A stretch of 64,000 nt of DNA from Rhodobium orientis (GCF_003258835.1 NZ_NPEV01000023.1:1-64000), one strand, 5' to 3'; positions 53,400-63,132 are shown, counted from the stretch's first letter. Notes: generated from the sequence alone by a model not told the origin. Program-made: numbers and translations.

Positions 53400-55199
53400 A
53401 TGGCAAACCCGTGGAAACTCGCCCTTGTCGGGATCGGCGCGGCGGCCCTCCTGACGGCGTTGGGCGATCTTGTCCTGCTCCGCGATGTCGAACAGGATCT
53501 GACGGCACGGGCAAAAAGTCGGCTGATGCAGGATGCCCAGGCCTGGGCCGACGTCTCCCTGTCCGGCCGTGACGCGACCCTTACCGGCACGGCCCCCAGC
53601 AAGGAAGCGCTGCTGCTCGCCCTGAAATCGGTCGACCGGGTCTGGGGCGTGCGCATCGTCATCGACAAGACGGACATCCTTCCCGGCCAGTCGCCCTATC
53701 CCCTGACCCTGACCCGCAAGGAAGACGCACTCTCCGTTTCCGGCTACGTTCCGCGCCGCGGCGCAAGGGACGGTATCCTGGAAGACGTGCGCAAGATCTT
53801 TGCCGACGAAAAACTGACCTACGATTTGCCGCTGGCAAGCGGCGCGCCACCGGGGCTCGACAATGCCGCCCGCTTCGGGCTCGATCTCCTGAAGGACATG
53901 ACGGCGGGCGAGGTGGCGATCCGCGATCGCGCGGTGACCGTGTCGGGGACGGCGGCAACGGCGGGAACCTACGAACGGCTCCTGCGCACGCTGAAGACCG
54001 AACTGCCGCTGGGCTACACCCTGGAACGGACGGACGTCCTGGCGCCGCCCGCAAAACCCTATCTCTGGTCGGCAAAAAAGACCGGCGAAGCGGTCGTTCT
54101 GGAAGGCTATGTCGGCTCGAAGGAAGAGCGGGAAGCCATTGTAAAAAAATCGGAAAGCGCTCTGAGGGGGGCGAGCCTCGACGACACGACCGGCTATGCC
54201 TCCGGGGCGCCGGACGGTTTTGACGGCTTCGTCGCCTTTGCGCTCGATCGGCTCTCGGTGCTTGACCACGGAACGGTGTCGCTGACGGATACGACGCTCT
54301 CCATATCGGGCGAGGCGAAGACAATTCCCGAGCACGAGGCGCTTCTGAAAGCGTTGACGTCGGAACTGCCGGACGGCCTGACGCTCGGTACGGTCGACCT
54401 CCTGCGCCCGCTGCCGCCGCTGCCGGAAAGCGATGCTGACCTTGCCGAGGTGCCGCCGGCGACCTGGATCGCCCGGCGCACGAAAGACACGCTCATCCTT
54501 GCCGGCGCGATTCCCGATGCCGCAACCAAGGAGCCTCTGGGCGAACTGGTGTCGCAGCGCTTCGGCGCCGTGCCGGTGATCGACCGCCAGCGTCCCGGTG
54601 AGGGCATGCCGGAGCGATTCCTGGACGCGGCCGGCGCCGGCCTCAATGCCCTTGCGCGGCTCGGCGAGGGGCAGATCGAGATTCGCGCGGACGAATTGAC
54701 GCTGTCCGGCGCCGCCTACCACGCGGCCGCGGCAGAAAGCGTTCGCGACCGGCTCCTGTCGGAGTTGCCTGCCGGCTTTTCCGGGAATTTCAATGACTTG
54801 CGCATTCGCGCGCCGGGCACGCCCGTGTCCGCCTCAAGATGCCAGCAGCTCTTTTCCAGCATCCTGAGGGGCAACAGGATCCGTTTCGAGACCGGCAGCA
54901 CGCGAATAGACCGTGACAGCTTCGGCATCCTCGATCATCTTGTTTTCGTTGCCCAGCGCTGCCCACAGAGCCGGGTCGTCATCGAAGGCCACACCGATTC
55001 CGACGGCAGCGAGGCGGACAATTTGCGTTTGTCCGATTGGCGCGCGGCTGCGGTCGTCGACTATCTCGTCCGTGCCGGCGTCGACGCCGACCGTCTGGAG
55101 GCCGTCGGCTTCGGGGAGGACCGTCCGGTCGCCTCAAACGACACGGAAGAGGGCAAGGCGCTCAACCGCCGCATCGAATTTCGCATCGTTCCGGAATAG
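53400..55199 (+). CDS. OmpA-family protein with BON-like repeats
   Basis: A 599-residue envelope protein. An N-terminal anchor (LALVGIGAAALLTALGDLVL) is followed by four or so BON-like units of about 75-130 residues with alternating VSLSGRDATLTGTAPSKEAL-type patterns. A C-terminal OmpA domain (about 490-599) contains VVIEGHTDSDGSEADNLRLS and peptidoglycan-binding LNRRIEFRI. GAAGAGGGA precedes the ATG. First gene of a three-gene envelope operon. It should tie membrane and cell wall together. Confidence 0.85.
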   Translation: MANPWKLALVGIGAAALLTALGDLVLLRDVEQDLTARAKSRLMQDAQAWADVSLSGRDATLTGTAPSKEALLLALKSVDRVWGVRIVIDKTDILPGQSPYPLTLTRKEDALSVSGYVPRRGARDGILEDVRKIFADEKLTYDLPLASGAPPGLDNAARFGLDLLKDMTAGEVAIRDRAVTVSGTAATAGTYERLLRTLKTELPLGYTLERTDVLAPPAKPYLWSAKKTGEAVVLEGYVGSKEEREAIVKKSESALRGASLDDTTGYASGAPDGFDGFVAFALDRLSVLDHGTVSLTDTTLSISGEAKTIPEHEALLKALTSELPDGLTLGTVDLLRPLPPLPESDADLAEVPPATWIARRTKDTLILAGAIPDAATKEPLGELVSQRFGAVPVIDRQRPGEGMPERFLDAAGAGLNALARLGEGQIEIRADELTLSGAAYHAAAAESVRDRLLSELPAGFSGNFNDLRIRAPGTPVSASRCQQLFSSILRGNRIRFETGSTRIDRDSFGILDHLVFVAQRCPQSRVVIEGHTDSDGSEADNLRLSDWRAAAVVDYLVRAGVDADRLEAVGFGEDRPVASNDTEEGKALNRRIEFRIVPE

Positions 55200-55209
55200 G
55201 GGGAGGCCC

Positions 55210-55311
55210 ATGTGGTACATGATCACCCATCATTGGTTGCTTTTGTTCTTCGCACTTGTCGTCGGCACCGGTATCGGCTGGTGGCTCTGCCGCCCGCAAA
55301 GCGATAGCTGA
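55210..55311 (+). CDS. 33-residue membrane microprotein
   Basis: ATG at 55210 is preceded by GGGGGAGG, 10 bp after the OmpA gene stop. The 33-residue product is a single membrane helix (WLLLFFALVVGTGIGWWLC) with a short polar tail. Its start and helix resemble the N-terminus of the next protein. In an operon between two envelope proteins, so it may be a small partner. Confidence 0.65.
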   Translation: MWYMITHHWLLLFFALVVGTGIGWWLCRPQSDS

Positions 55312-55326
55312 GCGAGGGAGGCAGGC

Positions 55327-56223
55327 ATGACCTGGTACAATGTCCAACTTTTCCTGTTGATGCTGGTGGCCGTCTTCATCGGCCTTTTCATCGGCTGCCG
55401 CCTGCGCGCCTGGTGGGAACCGCAGGATGCTGAGCGCCGCGGCGTCTTCAAGGGACTGTCGAGCGCCTTTTCCGGTGGCGCGGCCAAGATCAGCGCCGGC
55501 GCCGAAACGGTCAGGGAAAAGGCTGCCGAGACGGCGGCTGACGCCAAGACGGGCGCAAAGAGCGCGGTCGCCACCGCCAAGACCAAGGCGGCGGACGCCA
55601 AGGCCGACGCCGAAAAGGCAAAGGCCGACGCCGAAAAGAAGGCGAATGCGGCGGCAGACAAGGCCAAGGCTGACGCCAGGAAGGCGAAGGACGATGCCGC
55701 CAAAAAGGCCAAGGCGGCGGCCGATGCCACCAAAAAGAAGGCGGCGGATGCCAGGGACAAGGTCAGTGCGGCCGCCAAATCGGTGGCCGGAAAGGTCAAG
55801 GACGAGGCCCAGGCGGTCGCCAAATCCGCCAGGACGGAAGTCAAGGACCTGAGCGACGAAGAGGCGGCGGAGCGGCTCGCGGCGCTGCCGGACGACGCAA
55901 CGCCGGAACAAAAGGCCGACGCGGTCGGCGCCCGTCCGGCCGGGCTGGTGTCTCCGGACGCTGGCGGTGCCGACGACCTGAAGCGGATTCGCGGCATCGG
56001 CAAGGTCAACGAGAAGAAGCTCAACGACGTCGGGATTTACCACTTCCGCCAGATCGCCGCGTGGACCGCGCCGGAAGTGCGCTGGGTCGGCACATTCCTC
56101 GCCTTTGCCGGCCGCATCGAGCGCGAAGACTGGATCGGCCAGGCCAAGGTGCTGGCGGAAGGCGGCGACACCGCCTTTTCCAAGCGGGTCGACGACGGCG
56201 ACGTGCCGTCCAGCAAGGGCTGA
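55327..56223 (+). CDS. Membrane-anchored Lys/Ala-rich protein with a helix-hairpin-helix domain
   Basis: A 298-residue protein. An N-terminal membrane helix (LFLLMLVAVFIGLFIGCRL) is followed by about 130 residues of Ala/Lys/Asp-rich repeats (units such as KAKADAEKKANAAADKAKAD), likely a rigid helix like histone-tail or TolA-like spacers. A helix-hairpin-helix domain (about 215-275, LKRIRGIGKVNEKKLNDVGI) ends it. HhH domains bind DNA in other families, but this type is also found on membrane proteins. Third gene of the OmpA operon. Confidence 0.8.
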   Translation: MTWYNVQLFLLMLVAVFIGLFIGCRLRAWWEPQDAERRGVFKGLSSAFSGGAAKISAGAETVREKAAETAADAKTGAKSAVATAKTKAADAKADAEKAKADAEKKANAAADKAKADARKAKDDAAKKAKAAADATKKKAADARDKVSAAAKSVAGKVKDEAQAVAKSARTEVKDLSDEEAAERLAALPDDATPEQKADAVGARPAGLVSPDAGGADDLKRIRGIGKVNEKKLNDVGIYHFRQIAAWTAPEVRWVGTFLAFAGRIEREDWIGQAKVLAEGGDTAFSKRVDDGDVPSSKG

Positions 56224-56254
56224 TCGGCCAACGGAAACTTTCTTCGCCGGTGCC

Positions 56255-57229
56255 TCAGGGCGCCGGCGGCTCTGTCGCGCCGGTCCCTTCGCGGTCGCAT
56301 TCGCTGAGGAAATCGGCGATCCGCGCGACCACCGCGTCTTCCCACAACACCGGCGCATGGCCCTGCCGCGGCACCGTGAGGACGTCGAGATCGCTGCGCC
56401 GGGCGCCCATTTCCGCGACCGTCTCGGCCGAAAGGATGTCGGACAGCACGCCGCGGATGACCATCAGCGGGACCCCGGCAAGCGCATCGAACAGCTCCCA
56501 GGCGGTCGGCTGCGGCTTGTCGAAGGAGATGTCGGCAAAGGTTGCGCCGAGCTGCGGATCGAAGGCGAAGGCCGGCTTGCCGTCGACATCGGCGTAGATC
56601 TGCAGCGCGAACCGCATCCAGTCCTCGTCGCCGAAATCGGGAAAGAACGCCTCGAGCTGGCGCTTCTGGCCGGCGGCCGCGGCCTCCCAGGTCGATGGCA
56701 CCCATGGCGAGACGATGTAGTCGGATATCCGCTTCAGGCCGGCCGTCTCGATCGCCGGCCCCACATCGTTGAGAATGAGACCGGCGAGGCGTGCCGGATG
56801 GCCGAGGGCGATCAAAGTGCCGACGAGGCCACCGCGCGAGGTGCCGAGGATGACGGCCCGCTCGATCCCGAGGCTGTCGAGCCCCTTGACGACGTCCTCG
56901 GCCTCGACGGGCGGGGCATAGTTGCGGGCATCGGCATCGGAGGCGGAGACGCCGCGGCCTCGCAGGTCCAGCGTAACAACCCGGCGGGCATCTTTGCCGC
57001 GCCCGGACAGCGCCCGGGCGAGCGCATGGAAGTCCCTGGAATTGCGGGTTAACCCCGGCAGGCAGAGAAGGGGGAGGGCGTTGCCGCTATCCGCGTCCGG
57101 TGCCGGCCGGTAGTCGCGTCCTCCGAGCGCCAGCCCGTCGGCACTCTCGTAACGGACCGGCGTCCAGCCGGTGGCCAGATCCTGGCGCAGGCGTTCGAAA
57201 AGCGCTTTGCGGTCGTCACCCGTCACCGT
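56255..57229 (-). CDS. Alpha/beta hydrolase
   Basis: A 324-residue alpha/beta hydrolase. The oxyanion region is LCLPGLTRNSRDFHALARAL, the nucleophile elbow GTSRGG, and the catalytic His lies in VPRQGHAPVLWE. The ATG-free start is read as GTG at 57229 because the family begins near here; a longer frame upstream overlaps the next gene. Substrate unknown. It lies downstream of the lytic transglycosylase gene in the same direction. Confidence 0.85.
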   Translation of the reverse strand, partial: TVTGDDRKALFERLRQDLATGWTPVRYESADGLALGGRDYRPAPDADSGNALPLLCLPGLTRNSRDFHALARALSGRGKDARRVVTLDLRGRGVSASDADARNYAPPVEAEDVVKGLDSLGIERAVILGTSRGGLVGTLIALGHPARLAGLILNDVGPAIETAGLKRISDYIVSPWVPSTWEAAAAGQKRQLEAFFPDFGDEDWMRFALQIYADVDGKPAFAFDPQLGATFADISFDKPQPTAWELFDALAGVPLMVIRGVLSDILSAETVAEMGARRSDLDVLTVPRQGHAPVLWEDAVVARIADFLSECDREGTGATEPPAP

Positions 57230-57273
57230 TACCCCCGTCGTCGGCGTTCTTCCCGCGCGGGCAACGGTCGTTG

Positions 57274-59514
57274 TCAGCCGCCGCGCCGCAAATCCTTTTC
57301 TATCTGCAGGCCTGAGCCGTTCAGCCGCGTGCGATACACCTGCAGGTTTTCGGTAATACGTTGAACATAGTTCCGCGTCTCCGTAAACGGGATACGCTCT
57401 ATCCAGTCCACCGCATCGACCTTGGCCGACCGCGGATCGCCGAACCGGCTGACCCATTCGTCGACGCGCCGGCTGCCGGCGTTGTAGCCGGCAAAGGTCA
57501 TGATGTAGGAGCCGTCGAACCGGCCGACGAGCTCGCCGAGATGGGCCGCGCCGAGGGTCGCGTTGTAGGCGGCATCCTGCGTCAGCCGGCTCTTGGAATA
57601 GGGCAGGCCGTTGCGCCGCGCCGTTGCCTTGGCGGTCGACGGCAGGAGTTGCAGGAGCCCACGCGCGCCGGCATGGCTGACCGCACCGGGATCGAACGCG
57701 CTTTCCTGGCGGGCAACGGCATAGACCAGCGGTTTTTCAACGCCGTTCTTGATCTTCGTCTTGGCCGGGATCGCCTTCATCGGAAAGGCGATGGACGCGG
57801 CCTCGGGCCAGCGATTGGCGGCCTGCTTGCCGACGATCAGCGCGTAGCGGTGCTTGCCGTAGTCCTCGGCAAGGTCGGTCAGCAGCGCCGCCTGGGCCGC
57901 ATTCGGCAGGGTGTCGGAAAGCTGCATGAAGAGCGGCAGCGTCAGGTCGACATGGCCGGCATCGGCCATCGCCTTGATCGCGCGGACCAGTTCGTTGCGG
58001 GAAAATGCCGTGCGGTCGTCTGCGGTCGCGGTCGGCGGATGGCCGAGGCCGAGCGACGACTTGCCGAGCCGCGCCCGGGCAAGCTGGCCGTAAAAGGCGG
58101 AAGGGAATGCCGCGGCGCGCTCGAACGCCTTCCTGGCGGCGTCCTTGTTGCCGAGGTCTTCCTCGGCGCGGCCGAGCCAGTAATAGCCGCGCGAGCGGGT
58201 GATCGGCGTCTCGCCGATCTCAAGGATCTTCTTGAAGTGCGGGCGGGCAAGCCCCGGCTTCTTCAGGAAGCGCAGCGCATACCAGCCGGCATGGAATTCC
58301 GCCTCGGCGCGCTTTGCCGGGCTTTCCGCGCTGTGCCGGGACGCCACCTTGTAGGCAAGGTCCGGCTTGCCGAGTTCCAGGAGCTTGCGCGAGACGATCT
58401 TGCGCTCCACCCACCAGGCGTCCGGATCGATCAGCGCCTGAGGGTCGCGCGGCGCATCGGCGAGCAGCGTGCCGGCGTCGGTCCAATGGTCTTTCCGGCG
58501 CAGATACTGGGCCCGCGCATAGAGAAAGCTCGGATCGCGCTGCAGGCTCTTCGGCACCGCCTTCAGGAGCGTTCCCGCATTGCGCTGGCGGCGGATGACG
58601 GCGCTGCGCGCCTTGACGAGGGCACGCTCCGAACTGCTGAGGCGGCTGGCAAGCCGCTCCGCCTCGGTGACGCGGTCGTGGTAGAGCATGGCGTCGGCGC
58701 GCACCTTGTGGTCGGCCCGGTTGAGGAGCCGGCCGAACTCGCGAAGGATGGTCGCCTGCTGCTTTTTCGACATCCGCTTGCGCCGCCAGACGTCGCGGAT
58801 CAGCCGGCGGGCATCGTCGCGGCGCCCGAGCTTGCGGTGGGCGCGGGCGAGCGCGATGGTGCCGTCCGTGGAGACCGGCCAGGCCCGGCCGAAGACGGAA
58901 AGCACCTTGGCCGGTGCCGGGTCCTCGCGCAAAAGCGCCGCTTCGGCGCGGATCTTCAGCAGCCGGCTATCCGGCCAGCCCGGCGCACTCGCCGCAAACC
59001 GGGTGATGAAGGCGCTCGGCACCTCGCGGCCGCCGGAACGGGCGATCTGCCATTCCAGGATCTTGCGGTCGAGCGAATTGCGGCCCATGCCGTTGTGGAT
59101 GGCGATGGCGTCCCGCACGCGCCCCTTGCGCAGGGCCGCAAGGCCGGCCTTCAGCGACCCCTTCGCCGCGGGGACCTGGTCGGCCGCGTTCTGGCCGACG
59201 GTTGCGGCCAGCGGCAAGGCCGTCTCCGTTGCCGGCGGCGGGGCAGGCGCGGGGGAATGGGAGATGGCAGGCGGCGCCGGTTTCGGCTGCGGCACGGGCG
59301 CGCCGGCCGGCACTGTGCTTGAAATTGTTGCCGCGATCGGGTCCCGCGCGGGCTTCGGCCGCGGCACGGAGATGCGGATCAGCGCAGAGGCGCCCGCCGG
59401 GGCGACCTCGATCTTCGGCCGCGGTCCGGCACGGACAGTCGCGCCCAGCGGCAAGGCGACGAGGGTTGCCAGCACGAGTGCTGCGACCGCACGGGATTGC
59501 CGACCGGTTGTCAT
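57274..59514 (-). CDS. Soluble lytic transglycosylase (SLT family)
   Basis: A 746-residue periplasmic murein hydrolase. Signal peptide (AVAALVLATLVALPLGATVR), a Pro-rich linker, then a superhelical U domain (about 105-540). The catalytic SLT domain (about 570-730) has the Glu in ARQESAFDPGAVS, then GARGLLQLLPSTAK and AGYNAGSRRVDEW. It cuts peptidoglycan to 1,6-anhydromuropeptides. ATG 59514 is chosen for the signal peptide; 59532 is also possible. Family is of E. coli Slt70 type. Confidence 0.9.
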   Translation of the reverse strand: MTTGRQSRAVAALVLATLVALPLGATVRAGPRPKIEVAPAGASALIRISVPRPKPARDPIAATISSTVPAGAPVPQPKPAPPAISHSPAPAPPPATETALPLAATVGQNAADQVPAAKGSLKAGLAALRKGRVRDAIAIHNGMGRNSLDRKILEWQIARSGGREVPSAFITRFAASAPGWPDSRLLKIRAEAALLREDPAPAKVLSVFGRAWPVSTDGTIALARAHRKLGRRDDARRLIRDVWRRKRMSKKQQATILREFGRLLNRADHKVRADAMLYHDRVTEAERLASRLSSSERALVKARSAVIRRQRNAGTLLKAVPKSLQRDPSFLYARAQYLRRKDHWTDAGTLLADAPRDPQALIDPDAWWVERKIVSRKLLELGKPDLAYKVASRHSAESPAKRAEAEFHAGWYALRFLKKPGLARPHFKKILEIGETPITRSRGYYWLGRAEEDLGNKDAARKAFERAAAFPSAFYGQLARARLGKSSLGLGHPPTATADDRTAFSRNELVRAIKAMADAGHVDLTLPLFMQLSDTLPNAAQAALLTDLAEDYGKHRYALIVGKQAANRWPEAASIAFPMKAIPAKTKIKNGVEKPLVYAVARQESAFDPGAVSHAGARGLLQLLPSTAKATARRNGLPYSKSRLTQDAAYNATLGAAHLGELVGRFDGSYIMTFAGYNAGSRRVDEWVSRFGDPRSAKVDAVDWIERIPFTETRNYVQRITENLQVYRTRLNGSGLQIEKDLRRGG

Positions 59515-59819
59515 CGACGTCACGTTCCCCATTCCAATAATGCCGGTACCGCCCAAAACCAAAACGCGGCCGGAAACCTGCCGGTTCCGGTCGCGCAACG
59601 CGTGCGTGAAACGAAAGAATCCTGCCGCAACAGGATGAACGAAGAATTGCGGCATTAGTTTGAATCGCGCCCGCGTAGGCAGACGGTTCGGATAGACGGC
59701 ATGCGATGACTACGGCTTGCCGCCGGCCGGCTTGCGGTCTATGGTCCGCCGCATTTGGAGGATGGCCGGGCACTGCCGTTTTGCGCCGGCCGCAACAGGC
59801 GTTGAAAGGCGATAGAAAG
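59515..59819. other. Intergenic region between the transglycosylase and dapA
   Basis: About 305 bp between divergent genes with no supportable gene. It should hold both promoters. The dapA ribosome-binding site is GAAAGGCGATAGAAAG. Confidence 0.5.
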
Positions 59820-60698
59820 ATGTTCAAGGGTTCGATCACCGCGCTCGTGACACCGATGAAGGGTGGCGCGGTGGACGAAAAGGCGTTCCAGGATCTGATC
59901 GAATGGCAGATCGCGGAAGGCACCAACGGGCTCGTTCCTGTGGGAACGACGGGTGAATCGCCGACCTTGAGCCACGCCGAGCACAAACGCGTGGTCGAGC
60001 TCGCCATCGAGACGGCCAAGGGCCGGGTGCCAGTGATCGCCGGCGCCGGCTCCAACAACACGGCCGAGGCCATCGATCTCGCCAGGCACGCCGAAAGCGC
60101 CGGCGCCGACGCCGTGCTGGTGGTCACGCCCTATTACAACAAGCCGAGCCAGGAGGGCCTTTACCGGCACTTCATGGCCGTCGATGCCGCTATCGGCATC
60201 CCGATCATCATCTACAACATCCCGCCGCGCTCGGTCGTCGACATGTCGGTGGAGACGATGGCCCGGCTTTACACCGATGGCCGCAACATCAAGGGCGTGA
60301 AGGATGCGACCGCCAATCTCGGCCGGGTCAGCGACCAGCGCCGTGTGCTCGGCACGGATTTCATCCAGCTTTCCGGCGAGGACCCGACCGCGCTCGGCTT
60401 CAACGCCCATGGCGGCCAGGGCTGCATCTCGGTGTCGTCGAACGTTGCCCCGCGGCTCTGCGCGCAGTTCCAGGAGGCGACGCTCACCGGCGATTTCGCA
60501 GGTGCGCTGACGCTCCAGGATCGGCTGATGCCGCTTCATCGGGCGCTGTTCCTTGAACCGAGCCCGGGCGGGGCCAAATATGGCCTGTCGCTGCTCGGCA
60601 AATGCGAGAACGAGCTGCGCCTGCCGGTAACGCCGATCTCCACGGTGGCCGAAAAGGCCGTCGCCGAGGCGATGCAGCACGCCGGCATCCTCAACTAG
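59820..60698 (+). CDS. dapA: 4-hydroxy-tetrahydrodipicolinate synthase
   Basis: A 292-residue DapA of standard length. It condenses pyruvate with aspartate semialdehyde in lysine and diaminopimelate synthesis. Catalytic motifs are [10 protein letters not shown], the Tyr in [16 protein letters not shown] and the Schiff-base Lys in [19 protein letters not shown] is also present. It supplies the diaminopimelate of peptidoglycan. Followed by palindromic repeats and smpB. Confidence 0.97.
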   Translation: MFKGSITALVTPMKGGAVDEKAFQDLIEWQIAEGTNGLVPVGTTGESPTLSHAEHKRVVELAIETAKGRVPVIAGAGSNNTAEAIDLARHAESAGADAVLVVTPYYNKPSQEGLYRHFMAVDAAIGIPIIIYNIPPRSVVDMSVETMARLYTDGRNIKGVKDATANLGRVSDQRRVLGTDFIQLSGEDPTALGFNAHGGQGCISVSSNVAPRLCAQFQEATLTGDFAGALTLQDRLMPLHRALFLEPSPGGAKYGLSLLGKCENELRLPVTPISTVAEKAVAEAMQHAGILN

Positions 60699-60699
60699 C

Positions 60700-60744
60700 G
60701 CGTATTCCCGAAAAGTGGGAACCGGTTTTCGGACGAGAATACGC
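60700..60744. repeat. RIME-like palindromic repeat
   Basis: GCGTATTC and GAATACGC frame a 29-base inside with TTCCCGAAAAGTGGGAACCG. This is a well-known intergenic repeat type of Rhizobiales. A degenerate relative lies at 63541-63615. Confidence 0.75.
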
Positions 60745-60760
60745 GAAGAAACAACCGATT

Positions 60761-60800
60761 AGAGCCTTTCGCGTGAGCCATTGATCACGCGAAAGGCTCT
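60761..60800. repeat. Perfect 16-bp stem hairpin
   Basis: AGAGCCTTTCGCGTGA pairs fully with TCACGCGAAAGGCTCT across an 8-base loop. There is no T run, so it is more likely an intergenic palindromic repeat, perhaps an mRNA-stabilising structure between dapA and smpB, than a terminator. Confidence 0.75.
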
Positions 60801-60827
60801 AAATCGCGCTAATACCGGAGTTCCGGC

Positions 60828-61301
60828 ATGGCCGCCGACAAACCGGCTCCCGGCAAGCTTGTTGCCGAGAACCGAAAGGCACGATTCAACTACGAGATCA
60901 TGGAGACCTTCGAGGCCGGCATTTCCCTGACCGGCACGGAGGTGAAGTCGTTGCGGCTTGGCAAGAGCAACATCGCCGAATCCTATGCCACCGAGCAGAA
61001 CGGCGAGATCTTCCTGATCAACGCGCACATTCCGGAATACTTGCAGGCCAACCGGTTCAACCATGAACCGCGACGCCTGCGCCGGCTGTTGCTGCACAGA
61101 AAAGAGATCAACAAGCTGATCGGCGCCATTCAGCGCGAAGGCATGACGTTGATCCCGCTGAAGCTCTATTTCAACCAGCGCGGCATCGCCAAGCTGCTGC
61201 TCGGGCTGGCCAAGGGCAAGAAGGTCCACGACAAGCGCGAGACCGAGAAAAAGCGCGACTGGGAACGGGAAAAAGGCCGGCTTCTGCGCGAAAAAGGCTG
61301 A
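60828..61301 (+). CDS. smpB: SsrA-binding protein
   Basis: A 157-residue SmpB with the beta-barrel core ([40 protein letters not shown]) and the C-terminal basic tail ([15 protein letters not shown]). It carries tmRNA to stalled ribosomes. Downstream of dapA as in many Hyphomicrobiales. It converges tail to tail with the uracil-DNA glycosylase gene 10 bp later. Confidence 0.97.
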   Translation: MAADKPAPGKLVAENRKARFNYEIMETFEAGISLTGTEVKSLRLGKSNIAESYATEQNGEIFLINAHIPEYLQANRFNHEPRRLRRLLLHRKEINKLIGAIQREGMTLIPLKLYFNQRGIAKLLLGLAKGKKVHDKRETEKKRDWEREKGRLLREKG

Positions 61302-61310
61302 GTGCGGCTG

Positions 61311-61949
61311 TTATCCGGCGTCGATCTCGGCACGAACATCGGCAAAGACCGAGCGGAACATCTCTTCCGTCAGCCGGCCGGTGTTCGTGTTGTAGCGCGA
61401 GCAGTGATAGCTGTCGAAAAGGGTGAACCGGCCGATGTCGTGCCGCGCGCCATGGCCGAACGGATGGGCGGCACGGCGCTCCCCCAGCGTCGTTAGCATC
61501 GTGTCATGGGCGATCCGGCCGAGCGCCAGCACCGCCTTCAGCCGCGGCATCGCCTCAAGGGTCGCGATCAGGAACGGCCGGCATTCCCTGATCTCCGGAC
61601 CGGTCGGCTTGTTTTCCGGCGGCACGCAGCGCACCGCATTGGTGATCGCGGCCCCGACGAGCGTCAGGCCGTCGTCGGGCCGCGCTTCGTAGGACCCTGT
61701 TGCAAAGCCGAAATCGATCATCGTGGCAAAGAGGAGATCGCCGGCATAGTCGCCGGTGAACGGCCGGCCCGTGCAGTTGGCGCCGCGAAGGCCGGGCGCC
61801 AGCCCGACGACGAGGAATTCCGCGTCCCGGTCACCGAACGTCGGCACCGGCGCGTTGAACCAGTCCGGCTCGCGCGTCCGCCAGGTGTTTCGGAAATCGA
61901 CCAGCCGCGGACAGCGCGGACAGTCGCGATCGGGATCGATGGCAGGCAT
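61311..61949 (-). CDS. Family 5 uracil-DNA glycosylase
   Basis: A 212-residue glycosylase. The active-site motif GLAPGLRGANCTGRPFTGDY is that of family 5 (UdgB), not family 4. Cys in DCPRCPRL near the N-terminus and others suit an iron-sulfur cluster; the second motif is SYHCSRYNTNTGRLT. It removes uracil and other deaminated bases from DNA. The ATG at 61949 starts just before the first Cys pair. Confidence 0.9.
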   Translation of the reverse strand: MPAIDPDRDCPRCPRLVDFRNTWRTREPDWFNAPVPTFGDRDAEFLVVGLAPGLRGANCTGRPFTGDYAGDLLFATMIDFGFATGSYEARPDDGLTLVGAAITNAVRCVPPENKPTGPEIRECRPFLIATLEAMPRLKAVLALGRIAHDTMLTTLGERRAAHPFGHGARHDIGRFTLFDSYHCSRYNTNTGRLTEEMFRSVFADVRAEIDAG

Positions 61950-62092
61950 GGCAGCTCTTGGTCGGGTGGCGTCGCGGACGGGAAAAGGCGCGGGGGAGAA
62001 GGGTATCCCAACGCCCGGGGCGATTGAACCGGCCGGCGGGCCGTGCGCCGGATCGTCAACAGGAAAGCGCCCCGGCAACGGAACCTACAACG

Positions 62093-62130
62093 AAAAACGG
62101 CGCCGAAAGCCATCGGCGCCGCGTTTCATG
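62093..62130 (-). terminator. Terminator of the NYN gene
   Basis: On the minus strand GGCGCCGATGGCTTTCGGCGCC forms a stem (GGCGCCG/CGGCGCC) followed by GTTTTTCG, directly after the NYN gene stop. Confidence 0.8.
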
Positions 62131-62153
62131 CAAAGAGGTCGGGGCGTTCGGGC

Positions 62154-62744
62154 TCAGTAGTCCTCGAACTCGTCCTCTTCCTCGACGCGCGGGGTGCGGT
62201 CGCGCTGCGGCCGGTCGGCCGGGTCGCGTCCGACTTCCTTGATGAGGTCGGCAAGGTCGATGAAATGGTCGGCCTGGCGCCTCAGATCGTCGGCGATCAT
62301 CGGCGGCTGGGTCACCAGCGTGGACACGACGCTCACCTTGCGGCCGCGCCGCTGCACCGTCTCGACCAGCGAGCGGAAATCGCCGTCGCCGGAGAACAGC
62401 ACGATGTGATCGATGTGCTCGGAGAGCTCCATGACATCGACGGCAAGTTCGATGTCCATGTTTCCCTTGATCTTTCGACGGCCCGAGGAATCGAAAAATT
62501 CCTTCACCGGCTTGGTCACGACCTTGTAGCCGTTGTAATCGAGCCAATCGATCAGGGGGCGGATCGAGGAGTATTCCTGGTCCTCTATGAGCGCGGTATA
62601 ATAATACGCTCGCAGGAGATACCCCTTCTTCTGAAATGCTGCCAGCAGTTTCTTGTAGTCGATATCGAACGAGAGCGACTTGGCGGTGGCATACAAGTTT
62701 GCCCCGTCAATAAAGAGGGCTATCTTTTCGCGCGGGTCGAACAT
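62154..62744 (-). CDS. NYN-domain (LabA-like) protein
   Basis: A 196-residue NYN/PIN-fold protein. Conserved acidic segments are IALFIDGANLYATAKSL, MDIELAVDVMELSEHIDH and VLFSGDGDFRSLVETVQRRG, as in LabA/DUF88 proteins with a metal-binding nuclease site. The C-terminal tail is acidic. Linked to rpoZ, smpB and dapA in many Hyphomicrobiales. Substrate is probably RNA. Confidence 0.92.
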   Translation of the reverse strand: MFDPREKIALFIDGANLYATAKSLSFDIDYKKLLAAFQKKGYLLRAYYYTALIEDQEYSSIRPLIDWLDYNGYKVVTKPVKEFFDSSGRRKIKGNMDIELAVDVMELSEHIDHIVLFSGDGDFRSLVETVQRRGRKVSVVSTLVTQPPMIADDLRRQADHFIDLADLIKEVGRDPADRPQRDRTPRVEEEDEFEDY

Positions 62745-63132
62745 GAACTGGTCTTTCTGGTTTTTGTTATCCGAACGGTATGTTGAATCAGATCAATCGC
62801 CACACTCATCGCGAGTGCCCTCGATTTTCCTAAGACGTTTTTTCTATCGTCAAATTTGCCTAGGAGCTCGGAATTTTAAACGGCATGTTGAATTGGCCGC
62901 ATCTACCACAATCACACGTGATGACAACGCAATGTCGCTCTCGATCTGAAACGATTCCATGATATTGTCTTGCTAGCATGAATTTTCCAGTGCTTGTAGA
63001 AAATAAATCGTATATTTTCACGAACAATTGTTGGCGAATTTTAAGGGAAGAAACGCACCTGGCAAACCTTGCATTTTCGGGGGTTCCGTCTTATGGGTGC
63101 GGTTGAAATCCAAAAAACCTGGAGAAGTTTAG
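62745..63132. other. AT-rich divergent promoter region of rpoZ
   Basis: 388 bp without a gene between NYN and rpoZ, AT-rich compared with both. A possible rpoZ promoter is TTGCAT (63069-63074), 17 bp, TATGGG (63092-63097). GGAGAAG before the rpoZ start is the ribosome-binding site. Confidence 0.5.
63069..63097 (+). promoter_or_regulatory. Possible rpoZ promoter
   Basis: TTGCAT-N17-TATGGG, 35 bp before the rpoZ ATG. Moderate match to the alphaproteobacterial housekeeping consensus. Confidence 0.35.

Noticed and set aside
57361-59322. A long open frame of 653 codons on the plus strand
   Set aside because: Antisense to the lytic transglycosylase; composition typical of GC-rich shadow frames.
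60761-60800. Hairpin between dapA and smpB as a rho-independent terminator
   Set aside because: Perfect stem but no T run on either strand; treated as a palindromic intergenic repeat.
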